Shown: positions 9,324-18,372, counted from the stretch's first letter. The stretch: 64,000 bases of DNA from Oleiphilaceae bacterium (GCA_022447365.1 JAKVBL010000007.1:1-64000), one strand, 5' to 3'. Made by a program: numbers and translations. Notes: generated by a model not told the origin, from the sequence alone.

Positions 9324-10718
9324 TTAGTCGAATATTTTGCCAGGATTCATAAGTCCTTTCGGATCGAATACCTGCTTGATACCTTTCATCAAAGCAATGT
9401 CTGCTGCGCTACGTGTGTATTGCAAATAATCCTTTTTCACAAGACCAACCCCATGCTCAGCAGAAACACTCCCGCCATGCTTTTCAACGATATCAAAGAC
9501 CCATTTATTCACATCAACACATTTTGCGAAAAACTCATCCGCGGGCAAATCTTCTGGCTTCAGTATATTGAGGTGTAAATTGCCATCTCCGATATGGCCG
9601 AACCAAATTATTTCGAAATCAGGGTAATGCGTGGTGACAACCTCGTCGATTTCCGTGAGAAACTCGGGGACTTTTGAAACCACGACGCTTATATCGTTTT
9701 TATACGGAGTACGCGGCGCAATCGATTCAGAAATCCCTTCACGTAAACGCCATAAGTTCATAGCCTGCGTTTCGCTTTGGCTAATCACCCCATCAATTAC
9801 CCAGCCTTGTTCAACGCAGTGTTCAAACAACTCCATCGCCGAATCCATTACCGCGTCATTGCTCGCCTCAAACTCTAGCAAAGCATAATAAGGTGCTTCA
9901 GATTCAAACGGCGCTGGCACATCTGCGTGCGCACGCACATGGCCCATCGCTTGATGTGAAAAGAACTCATAGGCAGTCAAATCGAGCTTACCTTGGAAAG
10001 ACTTAAGAACATCCATCGTATTAGTAATATCGTTAAGACCCAGAACAAGTACAGTCAGATTCTCAGGTTGACGCGTCAGGCGCATGGTAGCTTCGGTAAT
10101 TAAACCCAAGGTACCTTCTGCACCAATGAACAAATGGCGCAAGTCATAGCCAGTGTTGTTTTTGAGCAAATCAGAGTTCAAGTTCAAAACTTCGCCAGCG
10201 CCGGTGACGACAGTTAAACCCAAGACCCAATCTCGTGACATACCGTATTTGATTACCTTGATTCCTCCAGCATTGGTACTCAAATTACCTCCAATTTGGC
10301 TTGAACCGGCAGAGGCAAAGTCAACCGGATAGTAAAGACCTTGTTCTTCAGCGAAATTCTGTAATTGCTCAGTGACTACGCCAGCTTGAACTTTGACACA
10401 GCGATCGCTTGCACTGAAATCAACGATTTGATTCATGTAGTCAAAGCTAACGACGACCTCTCCATTAGTCGCGACAGCACCACCGCTTAACCCTGTACGT
10501 CCACCAGATGGAACGATTGCAAACTCTAGTTCGTTTGCCAGCTTAACGATGGCTTGCACCTGCTCTGTACTGCGCGGAAATGCAATGGCCAAGGGTGCCA
10601 CCTCATACATCTTCGTCCAGTCTTTACCGTGCGTAGCTAGTGAGTCTGCATCTGTACGAAGCTTTCCCTCATCTAGTATGTCTGTTAGCGCATTAATAAT
10701 TTGATCAACAGCGGCCAT
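9324..10718 (-). CDS. FAD-linked D-2-hydroxyglutarate dehydrogenase (probable)
   Basis: A 464-residue member of the FAD-binding oxidase 4 / VAO family. The N-terminal FAD domain has AIAFPRSTEQVQAIV and PSGGRTGLSGGAV. The C-terminal half has the metal-site motif HIGDGNLHLNI and the typical SAEHGVGLVKKDYL and FDPKGLMNPGKI ending. Family members oxidise D-2-hydroxyglutarate or D-lactate. Divergence from serA favours D-2-hydroxyglutarate, because the enzyme re-oxidises the by-product of SerA in Pseudomonas. The start at 10718 has AGGA just upstream; the frame is open to 10847 but that segment lies in the promoter region. D-lactate or another 2-hydroxy acid remains possible. Confidence 0.85.
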   Translation of the reverse strand: MAAVDQIINALTDILDEGKLRTDADSLATHGKDWTKMYEVAPLAIAFPRSTEQVQAIVKLANELEFAIVPSGGRTGLSGGAVATNGEVVVSFDYMNQIVDFSASDRCVKVQAGVVTEQLQNFAEEQGLYYPVDFASAGSSQIGGNLSTNAGGIKVIKYGMSRDWVLGLTVVTGAGEVLNLNSDLLKNNTGYDLRHLFIGAEGTLGLITEATMRLTRQPENLTVLVLGLNDITNTMDVLKSFQGKLDLTAYEFFSHQAMGHVRAHADVPAPFESEAPYYALLEFEASNDAVMDSAMELFEHCVEQGWVIDGVISQSETQAMNLWRLREGISESIAPRTPYKNDISVVVSKVPEFLTEIDEVVTTHYPDFEIIWFGHIGDGNLHLNILKPEDLPADEFFAKCVDVNKWVFDIVEKHGGSVSAEHGVGLVKKDYLQYTRSAADIALMKGIKQVFDPKGLMNPGKIFD

Positions 10719-10982
10719 GCTTTCCTCGCGTACTACTAAGTTTTCAAGTTGGGGTGATTTTACACGACTAAATGCGCATTGCACTGGTCGATTAGGTAAT
10801 CTTTGTTCATAAATAAATACGCTCAGTGAATAGCAATTATTAATCAAATATCAGTAATTTATAGATCAGTACAGAAGCACCGAATTAGAAACCTGTGGTA
10901 AAATACGGGCCCTTTCATTACCGTAGCCAGCCTATCATTAAAATTATTGGTCTGGCATTGAACAAAAAGGTAGAAGTAAGTC

Positions 10983-12212
10983 ATGGCAAACACGTCTTTG
11001 GATAAAGCAAAAATCCGGGTTCTTTTGTTGGAAGGTGTTCACCAGTCAGCTGTAGATATTCTGCACAAAGCTGGTTACACAAACATCGAGTACCTCAAAA
11101 CGTCTCTTTCCCAAGAAGACCTTATTGAAAAAATCAAAGATGCTCATTTTGTTGGAATTCGCTCACGCACCCAACTTACCGAAGAAGTATTTGCAGCTGC
11201 TGAAAAATTGATCGCTGTTGGCTGTTTCTGTATTGGCACAAACCAAGTCGATCTTGATGCAGCTACCCGCCATGGCGTTGCGGTATTCAACGCACCATAC
11301 TCAAACACGCGAAGTGTGGCAGAACTCGTTCTTGCAGAAGCCATTCTTCTATTGCGCGGCGTACCAGATAAGAACGCTAAAGCTCATCGCGGCGAATGGC
11401 TAAAATCCGCAGCAAACAGCTACGAAATCCGCGGCAAGAAACTCGGCATTATCGGCTACGGAAGTATCGGTAGTCAGTTAAGCGTATTAGCTGAAGCGCT
11501 AGGCATGAACGTTTACTTCTATGACGTAATCACTAAGCTTCCTTTAGGAAACGCGCGCCAAGTTGACTCGCTAGAAGAGCTTCTAGGTATGTGCGATATT
11601 GTGAGTCTTCATGTTCCGGAAACTGCAGCAACACAAGACATGATCGGTGCGACCGAACTTGCGCAAATGAAGCAAGACGCGATTCTCATCAACGCGGCAC
11701 GTGGCACTGTCATCGATATCGATGCACTTTCAGCATCGCTACGCGAAGGCAAGCTACTTGGCGCAGCCATCGACGTATTCCCAGTCGAACCTAAATCAAA
11801 CGATGAAGAGTTTGTGTCTCCTTTACGTGAATTCGACAATGTCATCCTTACACCGCACGTTGGCGGAAGCACAATGGAAGCACAAGAGAATATCGGTTTC
11901 GAGGTTGGTGAGAAACTTGCCACCTATAGCGACACTGGTACTTCAGTGACATCTGTAAACTTCCCTGAAGTTGCATTGCCTGCACACCCAGAAAACCACC
12001 GCCTTCTTCATATCCATGAGAATGTTCCAGGGGTTATGTCTGAGATCAACCAAGTATTCAGCGAGAACAACATCAACATTTGCGGCCAGTATCTTCAAAC
12101 TAACGAGAAAGTTGGCTACGTAGTTATCGATGTCGATAAAGAATACAGCGAGCTTGCTTTAGAAAAGCTGCGCAATGTTCGTGGCACGGTGCGAGTACGC
12201 GTACTGTTCTAA
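10983..12212 (+). CDS. serA: D-3-phosphoglycerate dehydrogenase
   Basis: A 409-residue cytoplasmic enzyme, the first step of serine biosynthesis (3-phosphoglycerate to 3-phosphohydroxypyruvate with NAD). It has the NAD-binding motif GYGSIGSQLSVLAEALG, the INAARGTVIDIDAL segment, the catalytic-His region LTPHVGGSTMEAQENIG, and a C-terminal ACT domain from about 335 (HENVPGVMSEINQVFSENN...), the serine feedback site. Length and layout equal the E. coli enzyme. The gene is divergent from the D-2-hydroxyglutarate dehydrogenase gene with 264 bases between starts. It ends in its own terminator. Confidence 0.97.
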   Translation: MANTSLDKAKIRVLLLEGVHQSAVDILHKAGYTNIEYLKTSLSQEDLIEKIKDAHFVGIRSRTQLTEEVFAAAEKLIAVGCFCIGTNQVDLDAATRHGVAVFNAPYSNTRSVAELVLAEAILLLRGVPDKNAKAHRGEWLKSAANSYEIRGKKLGIIGYGSIGSQLSVLAEALGMNVYFYDVITKLPLGNARQVDSLEELLGMCDIVSLHVPETAATQDMIGATELAQMKQDAILINAARGTVIDIDALSASLREGKLLGAAIDVFPVEPKSNDEEFVSPLREFDNVILTPHVGGSTMEAQENIGFEVGEKLATYSDTGTSVTSVNFPEVALPAHPENHRLLHIHENVPGVMSEINQVFSENNINICGQYLQTNEKVGYVVIDVDKEYSELALEKLRNVRGTVRVRVLF

Positions 12213-12237
12213 GCGATTCAATCATAATGAATCCCAC

Positions 12238-12268
12238 AAAGGCTGTACTATTAGGTACGGCCTTTTTT
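12238..12268 (+). terminator. Rho-independent terminator of serA
   Basis: AAAGGCTGTAC, loop of six, then GTACGGCCTTT pair over about 11 bp with one U-G pair; six T follow. It begins 26 bases after the serA stop. Confidence 0.88.
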
Positions 12269-12354
12269 ATATGTAAAAGCCGCCTTCACACAGTTGTTCA
12301 AGTACTTATTACACGTTAAGTTAATGCTTCCGATAACAAGTAATAAGAATAAAA

Positions 12355-13503
12355 ATGAGCAAACTTCATGAACGCCACTTTGGCGAAACGCAAAATATTG
12401 TACGCGCAAATGTAAGACGCTTTGTCGATACACATATCAACCCGTTTATTGATGAATGGGAAGAAGCCAACGAGTTTCCGCGCGAGCTCTACAAACTTGC
12501 TGGCGAGGTAGGTCTTCTCGGGATTGGTCACGATGAAGAGTTTGGCGGCGCTGGCGGGGACGTATTCACCAAAATTGCAGCATCAGAGGAACTCATGCGA
12601 TCAAGCTCTGGTGGACTTGTTGCGAGCTTAGGAAGCATAGATATTGGTTTGCCACCCATCGCTCGTTGGGGCTCTAACAAACTAAAACAACGAATACTCC
12701 CTGATGTTATTCTCGGCAATAAAGTTATTGCTCTTGCCATCACAGAACCTTCTGGCGGATCAGACGTAGCAAACATCAAAACCACAGCTAAAAAAGATGG
12801 CGATTATTACATCGTCAATGGCAGTAAAACCTTTATTACAAGCGGGCATCGCGCCGACTACTATACAGTGGCAGTTCGTACCGGTGGCGATGGCTACGGC
12901 GGAATCAGTCTATTACTTATAGAGCGCGACACCGAAGGTTTTACGAGAGGTAAAAACCTTAAAAAAACAGGATGGTGGGCAAGCGATACAGCAGAACTGT
13001 TCTTTGATAACTGCAAGGTGCCCGCTTCAAATCTTATTGGTACCGAGAATGCAGGATTTTTTGCCATCATGTCGAACTTTGAAATGGAGCGATTAAGTCT
13101 GTGCGTTATGGCCAACATGACATCAGAACTTGCGCTCGAAGAGGCGCTCGCTTATGTGAAGCAGCGAGAAGCTTTTGGCCGTCCAATCGGTAAATTTCAA
13201 ACCATCAAGCACAAGCTTGCAGAAATGGCGACAGCCCTAGAAGCGAGCAAAACATTTACCTATTCACTCGCACAAGCAATGAGTGAAGGCCAGCCGGTCA
13301 TCAAAGAAATATCAATGGCAAAAAATCTAGCAACGCAGACCAGCGATAAAATCACTTACGATGCAGTGCAAATATTTGGCGGAATGGGCTTTATGCGTGA
13401 ATCGAAAGTAGAGCGTTTAGCGCGAGATAACCGAATTCTCTCGATTGGTGGGGGAACCTACGAAATAATGAATGAGGTGATTGCCAAACAGCTAGGCCTA
13501 TAG
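12355..13503 (+). CDS. acyl-CoA dehydrogenase
   Basis: A 382-residue FAD-dependent acyl-CoA dehydrogenase. It has the N-terminal helical domain (FPRELYKLAGEVGLLGIG, EEFGGAGGD), the signature ALAITEPSGGSDVANIKT, NGSKTFITSGHRADYY, and the C-terminal DAVQIFGGMGFMRESKVERLARDNRI. The usual Glu of the YEGT motif is replaced (SIGGGTYEIM), so the base is likely Glu245 in FEMERLSL, as in isovaleryl- and long-chain-type enzymes. The fatty or terpenoid acyl substrate is not clear; it resembles citronellyl/long-chain branches. It is monocistronic, 142 bases after serA, with no other beta-oxidation gene beside it. Confidence 0.9.
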   Translation: MSKLHERHFGETQNIVRANVRRFVDTHINPFIDEWEEANEFPRELYKLAGEVGLLGIGHDEEFGGAGGDVFTKIAASEELMRSSSGGLVASLGSIDIGLPPIARWGSNKLKQRILPDVILGNKVIALAITEPSGGSDVANIKTTAKKDGDYYIVNGSKTFITSGHRADYYTVAVRTGGDGYGGISLLLIERDTEGFTRGKNLKKTGWWASDTAELFFDNCKVPASNLIGTENAGFFAIMSNFEMERLSLCVMANMTSELALEEALAYVKQREAFGRPIGKFQTIKHKLAEMATALEASKTFTYSLAQAMSEGQPVIKEISMAKNLATQTSDKITYDAVQIFGGMGFMRESKVERLARDNRILSIGGGTYEIMNEVIAKQLGL

Positions 13504-13613
13504 TCGCCCCCAGCCATTAACCTTCAACTAGACAACACGTTACTAAATCAATCAGTGCGGGAGCATAAAGCTATTTCACTTTACTCCCCTTTCTTTACTT
13601 CTCTCACTAAGCG

Positions 13614-14588
13614 TCAGATTGAAGACTCAATAATACTGAAGACCTTCTGACGATATTCAGCAGATTCACCAACCAGGTGATGACCAGCGCCATCGACCAC
13701 ACTGACCTTCACTAAAGGGAATAGTGTTTGGTAGAACGGAAGATTAAAGGTCCAGTCCACCGTTGTGTCATCGCTTCCTTGAATCAAACTCAATTGAGCA
13801 CCGTTTACAAGACCGCTTATTGTCGCACGCTCAGACATTTTTGGAATCCAATTACGTAGAGCTCCGACCCAATCAACTGACAAACCATCATGCTGCAAAG
13901 GATCTTTATTCTGAACAAAATCTAAAAATGCTTGATCGTGAGAATTATCTTTAAAACTACGAGGCCAGTACTCTTTGCGACCTTGCAAAATACTGTGCGC
14001 AAATTCCGCCATATGCCAACTCTGCGGCTTCATTAATGGCGCCAACATAAATACATGCTTTAGATTAAGCGGCGATAACACCGTCACCGACTCTTCTGAA
14101 CTTAACAAGTCTGCCAAGATGGCTGCGCCCGTGCTCTGACCAAGTAAATACAAAGGAAGTTCACTATCGCATAACGCAAGTATACTTTTTAGCGCAGGCT
14201 GATATTGCTCAAAGGCATCAATACTGGCGCGCGCGCCACTCGATAAGCCATGCCCGGGCAAGTCAAATGCAACAACGCGCAGGCCATTAGCAAGAAGGCG
14301 CTTCACGATATTTCCATAAAGTCCTGCATGATCATAGTAACCATGAACGATGACTACCTGCCCTTTGATTTCCATTGCGGGCTCAAAAATCTGAGCAACT
14401 AGATCAAACTCAACAGATGGCACTACTTGAATTGACTGCGACTTCGCAAGCCCGATCGACAACATATCAATATTGTAAAAATCGGCATAAGACTTGTATA
14501 ACAAGCCGGAATGCGACTGAGGTTTGCCGCTTAACTTTAATGAACGAGTACTCAGGGCGAGTAAAAAACGATCTCTATCCCAAAACAT
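13614..14588 (-). CDS. alpha/beta hydrolase, monoacylglycerol lipase/lysophospholipase type
   Basis: A 324-residue serine hydrolase. The oxyanion segment VIVHGYYDHAGLYGNIVKRL is followed by VVAFDLPGHGLSSGARAS, the nucleophile elbow LLGQSTGAA (GxSxG, here GQSTG), the acid region IQGSDDTTVDW and the catalytic His in GAGHHLVGE. These match serine-aminopeptidase S33/Hydrolase_4 proteins that cut monoglycerides or lysophospholipids. There is no signal peptide. It stands alone, convergent with the acyl-CoA dehydrogenase gene; a role in freeing fatty acids for that enzyme is only a guess. Confidence 0.87.
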   Translation of the reverse strand: MFWDRDRFLLALSTRSLKLSGKPQSHSGLLYKSYADFYNIDMLSIGLAKSQSIQVVPSVEFDLVAQIFEPAMEIKGQVVIVHGYYDHAGLYGNIVKRLLANGLRVVAFDLPGHGLSSGARASIDAFEQYQPALKSILALCDSELPLYLLGQSTGAAILADLLSSEESVTVLSPLNLKHVFMLAPLMKPQSWHMAEFAHSILQGRKEYWPRSFKDNSHDQAFLDFVQNKDPLQHDGLSVDWVGALRNWIPKMSERATISGLVNGAQLSLIQGSDDTTVDWTFNLPFYQTLFPLVKVSVVDGAGHHLVGESAEYRQKVFSIIESSI

Positions 14589-14756
14589 GTTGAATGGTTC
14601 TCACTGACTTAGCGTTTAACATTCGTTATCACCGTGAACCACCAAATGGATCAAGATTTTAGTTACAATTCGCAGCATAAGATAACGAAGCGGTTACTCA
14701 ATAAACCGCCGATAAATGAATACTTTTAATTATAACTAACTTGCGAGATACAGCCT
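14589..14756. other. intergenic region upstream of a small ORF
   Basis: This is AT-rich DNA between the hydrolase start (minus) and the 33-codon ORF (plus), so it must hold divergent promoters. I see a short inverted repeat GCGGTT/AACCGC with an 8-base spacer at about 14692-14711 that could be a regulator site or a leader hairpin. No clear -35/-10 pair stands out. Confidence 0.4.
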
Positions 14757-14858
14757 GTGAAAATCAATAATCAAGCACTAAGTGTGATCGATGTCGTAGT
14801 AGCCACCACAGTGAGTTTTATATTTATTGGTTTTCTATATCAACACGTCTATGTGTAA
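14757..14858 (+). CDS. 33-residue single-pass membrane peptide (candidate)
   Basis: A short frame with GTG start, 33 codons and a TAA stop. The product begins MKINNQALSVIDVVVATTVS and continues with a hydrophobic stretch (FIFIGFLY) ending QHVYV, which looks like one membrane helix with a short polar N-terminus. Support is the helix-like pattern and the strong terminator 17 bases after the stop. Against it are the GTG start, the weak ribosome site (GAGA about nine bases upstream) and its shortness. I recognise no family. Confidence 0.4.
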   Translation: MKINNQALSVIDVVVATTVSFIFIGFLYQHVYV

Positions 14859-14874
14859 ACTGATTTAGTTTAAA

Positions 14875-14907
14875 TAAAAAAGCCCGCCATAAAGCGGGCT
14901 TTTTTAT
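14875..14907. terminator. bidirectional Rho-independent terminator
   Basis: AAAAAAGCCCGC, loop CATAAA, then GCGGGCTTTTTT is a perfect stem flanked by A-run and T-run. It can end both the small plus-strand ORF and the minus-strand lipoprotein gene whose stop is at 14921. Confidence 0.93.
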
Positions 14908-14920
14908 TTATGAGTTTGTA

Positions 14921-16846
14921 TCAGTCATAATCGGAGAACAAACGAGAGTAAGCAAGTGGGTATGGGCTACGACTATCGGTATACAATAGGATATGTCGAC
15001 CGTCTCTAGCAAGATTGTAAATACCGTAATCTCCACCAGATACATTAACTTGCAGTCTTTCCACGTCACCAAATGACTCAAACCATTCCTCATTGTGCCG
15101 ATATCTTATTGCTGACAAGCTCTGTCCAACTCCCTCATAAACTAGAGTACCGTTGCCTTCTCGATCCATAAGTAAGCTAATGTTCTGAAGCGAACTAACA
15201 CTCGAATCTAATTCAATAATTGGCGTCCTCGAAAAAGATATTACGCCATCAACGATCGCTCGAGCTTGGACTCGAACAGAATAGACGCCAGAATTTTCAG
15301 ACACCCAAGCAACGTAAGCTTGTCCATCTTCTAAAAACCCAAGAGAAAACTCAACTACGTTTGCAGTCCTAGTTTCAACAACTTCAGGACTATTCCATAA
15401 AAAACCGTCAAACGCAGATAAAAGCAAAGCTTCTTGCTGGACCGCCCTATTTACAATTGCAACACCTGTACCACGAATATCTATTGCCCCTTCAATAGAT
15501 GTAATAGCCTGCTCGGATAATGTGATTTCTCTAACAACACTATCCGAAACAGAATTGCCGTAATTCAACGATATATGGTGTGCTTGATACCTAGACACAG
15601 CTGGTGCGGAAGTGTCATCACTCAATACAAATAAGTCGGCCAGGGAGTTATCTATATGCAAATCAGAAACACTAAGTGAATAAATTTCACCAGATAAAGA
15701 TACGCTATCTGAACTTATGGATGAGATTTGAAAACTGCTCGCATCTAACCGCATTGAATGCAAAAACACATCCCCATCAGAGAGATAACTTACAAATATC
15801 TCTCCGAGACTGTTCATTTTTATATTCAAATGACTAAAGGACGCCCTTGCGATCGTATTTAAAGTTACCTTATTGCTAAATCTATCAGTCATACAACGAA
15901 TGAAAATATCGCTATTCAAACCAGCAGATTGAGACCACGCAACACAGGCAGCGTCATTACGCCCTTCAGTGGCAACAATGTTTGATATTTGCCCACTTAC
16001 AGCACTGGGGCCATCCAGCGAAGCAATATAATCAAGGCGCGTTGCCGCTCGGACGAACTGTTGAGATTCAAGATCGAACAAATCGGTATAAATAACAGGC
16101 TCCGAACCTTTATTGCCGGAAAAAACACCAAGTCCCGTTCCATTTATAACCGTATAAACTGGTTCCATTAGTGAGGTGAAATCGGGATCATCATAAACCG
16201 TTCTCGTAACAGGGCGCCATTGCCCGTCGTCAGTTTTAAATTCATTATTAAGTGCCTCTACTAAAAAATTTCCGTTAGTAGACTCTCTTGTAACTGGATT
16301 TATCGAATCAATAATAGACAGATCTTTCACGGTTGTATCAAACGTTACGATATAGTTTGCGTTTAGATTCAGTCGCTCTTTAGGTGTGACAAATACGGTG
16401 GTTGCAAGACGCTCAACATCAATCGACTCAGTGACACGAATTAATGCGCCATCTTCATCAAGGCTTTCACTTACTAAGCGATCCTCAGAGACTGTGACCA
16501 GAGATTGGCCCATGCTCATATCAAATTCACGGCGGTCACTTTGGAACACAGGAGCACTCACATCACTAACTGAGAAGGCTCGATAGATATCTCGATTCTT
16601 AACAGAATAAATCTCAACTCCATTCTGAACTGAGACCGGATCAAGTAGCTCATCAAACAAAAAAGAAATGCTACTATTCGGTGATATAAATTCGTCTTCC
16701 TCTAAAAATGGCACTGTGAGCAAAAGACTTGGCGGAGAATCGTCAACTGCAACCTCAGGAAGTGATACACCTGAATCAGAAGACGAACAAGCAAAAAGAA
16801 AAAAACTGGCAAAGAGTACCAAACTGCGAACGCTATCTCGCCACAT
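14921..16846 (-). CDS. large lipoprotein with bacterial Ig-like (Big_5/SbsA) N-terminal region
   Basis: A 641-residue predicted lipoprotein. The signal MWRDSVRSLVLFASFFLF is followed by the lipobox LFAC with Cys20, then a serine/acidic linker. Residues about 38-200 resemble an SbsA Ig-like domain (ISPNSSISFLFDELLDPVSV... then ANYIVTFDTTVKDLS). The rest is rich in short beta-strand repeats of the type NIVATEGRNDAACVAWSQ and GQAYVAWVSENSGVYSVRV, as in beta-propeller surface proteins. Probably it is sorted to the outer membrane; no function can be assigned. It lies just downstream of the two large secreted paralogues, separated by a palindrome, and ends at a bidirectional terminator. Confidence 0.78.
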   Translation of the reverse strand: MWRDSVRSLVLFASFFLFACSSSDSGVSLPEVAVDDSPPSLLLTVPFLEEDEFISPNSSISFLFDELLDPVSVQNGVEIYSVKNRDIYRAFSVSDVSAPVFQSDRREFDMSMGQSLVTVSEDRLVSESLDEDGALIRVTESIDVERLATTVFVTPKERLNLNANYIVTFDTTVKDLSIIDSINPVTRESTNGNFLVEALNNEFKTDDGQWRPVTRTVYDDPDFTSLMEPVYTVINGTGLGVFSGNKGSEPVIYTDLFDLESQQFVRAATRLDYIASLDGPSAVSGQISNIVATEGRNDAACVAWSQSAGLNSDIFIRCMTDRFSNKVTLNTIARASFSHLNIKMNSLGEIFVSYLSDGDVFLHSMRLDASSFQISSISSDSVSLSGEIYSLSVSDLHIDNSLADLFVLSDDTSAPAVSRYQAHHISLNYGNSVSDSVVREITLSEQAITSIEGAIDIRGTGVAIVNRAVQQEALLLSAFDGFLWNSPEVVETRTANVVEFSLGFLEDGQAYVAWVSENSGVYSVRVQARAIVDGVISFSRTPIIELDSSVSSLQNISLLMDREGNGTLVYEGVGQSLSAIRYRHNEEWFESFGDVERLQVNVSGGDYGIYNLARDGRHILLYTDSRSPYPLAYSRLFSDYD

Positions 16847-16860
16847 AAAGAAAATTCCGA

Positions 16861-16903
16861 AATAAAGAAGTACCTCTCAATACACATATGTGTATTGAGA
16901 GGT
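16861..16903 (-). terminator. perfect 32-bp palindrome, probable terminator hairpin
   Basis: Positions 16872-16903 are a perfect palindrome; the left half is ACCTCTCAATACACAT and the right half its exact complement, with no loop bases. It starts 7 bases after the stop of the minus-strand gene at 16911 and is followed on that strand by ACTTCTTTATTTC, a moderately T-rich tail. The simplest role is a terminator or mRNA-end hairpin. Confidence 0.6.
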
Positions 16904-16910
16904 CTGAAGA

Positions 16911-18311
16911 CTAGTGAGCTGAAATCACCCAGTTCGTCTCGCTTTCGATGTCAGTCCAAAATAACTGACCGATAGACGCACCATCGTCACCGAACGACAA
17001 CGCACCAATTTCCATATCGCCTTTAAAGTGCGTATTCAATGCAATACCGTCAACGCCGTAGGCATCTGCAACTGCCTGGCCAGAGCCTAAAGCAGCAACG
17101 TTAAGACCGCCAGTGCCATCAGCAGCAGCAATGAATGGAACAACGCCATAAGCGGCAGCTAATTTAGCTGAACTTAACCCGGCTGCATTACGTACAGCAT
17201 AGATTTCTCGCTTAGACTGAGCGAAACCGAAGGCAAAATTACCGTCGATATCCGTTACATCACCACGAACATTATTAATCTGTAAGTTCTCTATCGCAAC
17301 GCCAGCGATGTCGATGTAAACATCAAGATCTGTAATATTAACGTAAGTATTCCAGTTAATGATTGAATCAGCATTACCGTAACCTGTATCACCATTTGCT
17401 GCAGTGAAACCGTTACCATCGTTTTCAATGTGGATATCTACTGGACCAAGGTAACCGTCGATATCTAAGTTACTGATCAGAACTGTAGTAGTAGCGTCAG
17501 TATCAAGTGTACCGTCTGCTTGGTAACTCTGTACGTCAGCCGCACCGATAGAATCGCCCGCATTAAAGTTAGACGAAGCGAGACCGATCGCATCTATACT
17601 AAACGTAAAGTCTTTACCTTTGCTTAAACCAGCGCCAAGCAAGTCATTAAACGTTGTGTCACCCAAGGTGCCATTTTCAACTAGCGACGAAATACCACCA
17701 AGTTTCTCCCATGCGTCCTTATAACTCACGTGAATGAGTAAATCACCATCGCCATAAGTTTTACGGTCTTCTACCGTTAGAGGACCTGTAGAAGAAACGC
17801 CATCGGCTGCAATTAGCCCAGCACTTTGCGCATCTGCGACGGTAATTTCACCATCATATAGATCGTAAAACTTACTCGCTTCAGCGGTATTACCTCCTCC
17901 AGAAGCTGCAGCGCCTTGAATGGCTGCAACTTTGCGAACACCAGAGAAACCAGTTTCAAGAAGGTTATCGGCTGTTGTTCCAAGTTCCGGTGTTGATCCG
18001 TCACCAACTGCATTCTTCACATCAAGCGCACCGCTACCAGCGATATCTAACTTGATACGAACATTGTCAAAAAAACCACCAGCTTGAACGTTCTCATTTG
18101 AACCAAAGCTGATACCGTTTAAAAATACTGAACCTGCGTCTTTATACATAAATTCGCCGATGGTGTATCTCGTTTCTAGATCAATGGTCAAGCCTGCTTG
18201 ACCAGTCATCTCACCCATCGTGTTATCGTCTAACGCTTTTAGTTCGGCTTGCACTCCAGCACTTACAGCAGATACTGCTATGGCTAGCGCAGTCTTTCTA
18301 ATGATAGACAT
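16911..18311 (-). CDS. secreted protein with MTGQAGLTIDLE N-terminal motif (paralogue 2)
   Basis: A 466-residue exported protein with signal peptide MSIIRKTALAIAVSAVSAGVQA. After cleavage comes ELKALDDNTMGEMTGQAGLT, a motif typical of a family of large secreted gammaproteobacterial proteins (I believe DUF6160, with resemblance to Acinetobacter FilA). The rest is Gly/Asp/Ala-rich with beta-type repeats, including IDGYLGPVDIHIENDGNGF and GFAQSKREIYAVRNAAG, ending NWVISAH. It is a clear paralogue of the gene at 18404, differing mostly around residues 95-240. AAGGAG lies 8 bases before the start. Function unknown; a surface or fibre protein is plausible. Confidence 0.85.
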   Translation of the reverse strand: MSIIRKTALAIAVSAVSAGVQAELKALDDNTMGEMTGQAGLTIDLETRYTIGEFMYKDAGSVFLNGISFGSNENVQAGGFFDNVRIKLDIAGSGALDVKNAVGDGSTPELGTTADNLLETGFSGVRKVAAIQGAAASGGGNTAEASKFYDLYDGEITVADAQSAGLIAADGVSSTGPLTVEDRKTYGDGDLLIHVSYKDAWEKLGGISSLVENGTLGDTTFNDLLGAGLSKGKDFTFSIDAIGLASSNFNAGDSIGAADVQSYQADGTLDTDATTTVLISNLDIDGYLGPVDIHIENDGNGFTAANGDTGYGNADSIINWNTYVNITDLDVYIDIAGVAIENLQINNVRGDVTDIDGNFAFGFAQSKREIYAVRNAAGLSSAKLAAAYGVVPFIAAADGTGGLNVAALGSGQAVADAYGVDGIALNTHFKGDMEIGALSFGDDGASIGQLFWTDIESETNWVISAH

Positions 18312-18341
18312 TAGCCTACTCCTTTATTGTTATTTAAAACC

Positions 18342-18372
18342 AAAAAAAGCCGCTCAGATGAGCGGCTTTTCT
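18342..18372 (-). terminator. Rho-independent terminator of the upstream paralogue
   Basis: AAAAGCCGCT, loop CAGATG, then AGCGGCTTTT is a perfect 10-bp stem. On the minus strand it follows the stop at 18404 by about 30 bases and is followed by a T-run, so it ends or attenuates transcription before the second paralogue. Confidence 0.88.

Noticed and set aside
11609-11923. 104-codon minus-strand ORF inside serA
   Set aside because: Opposite frame of a conserved serA segment, with no ribosome site and no recognisable domain.
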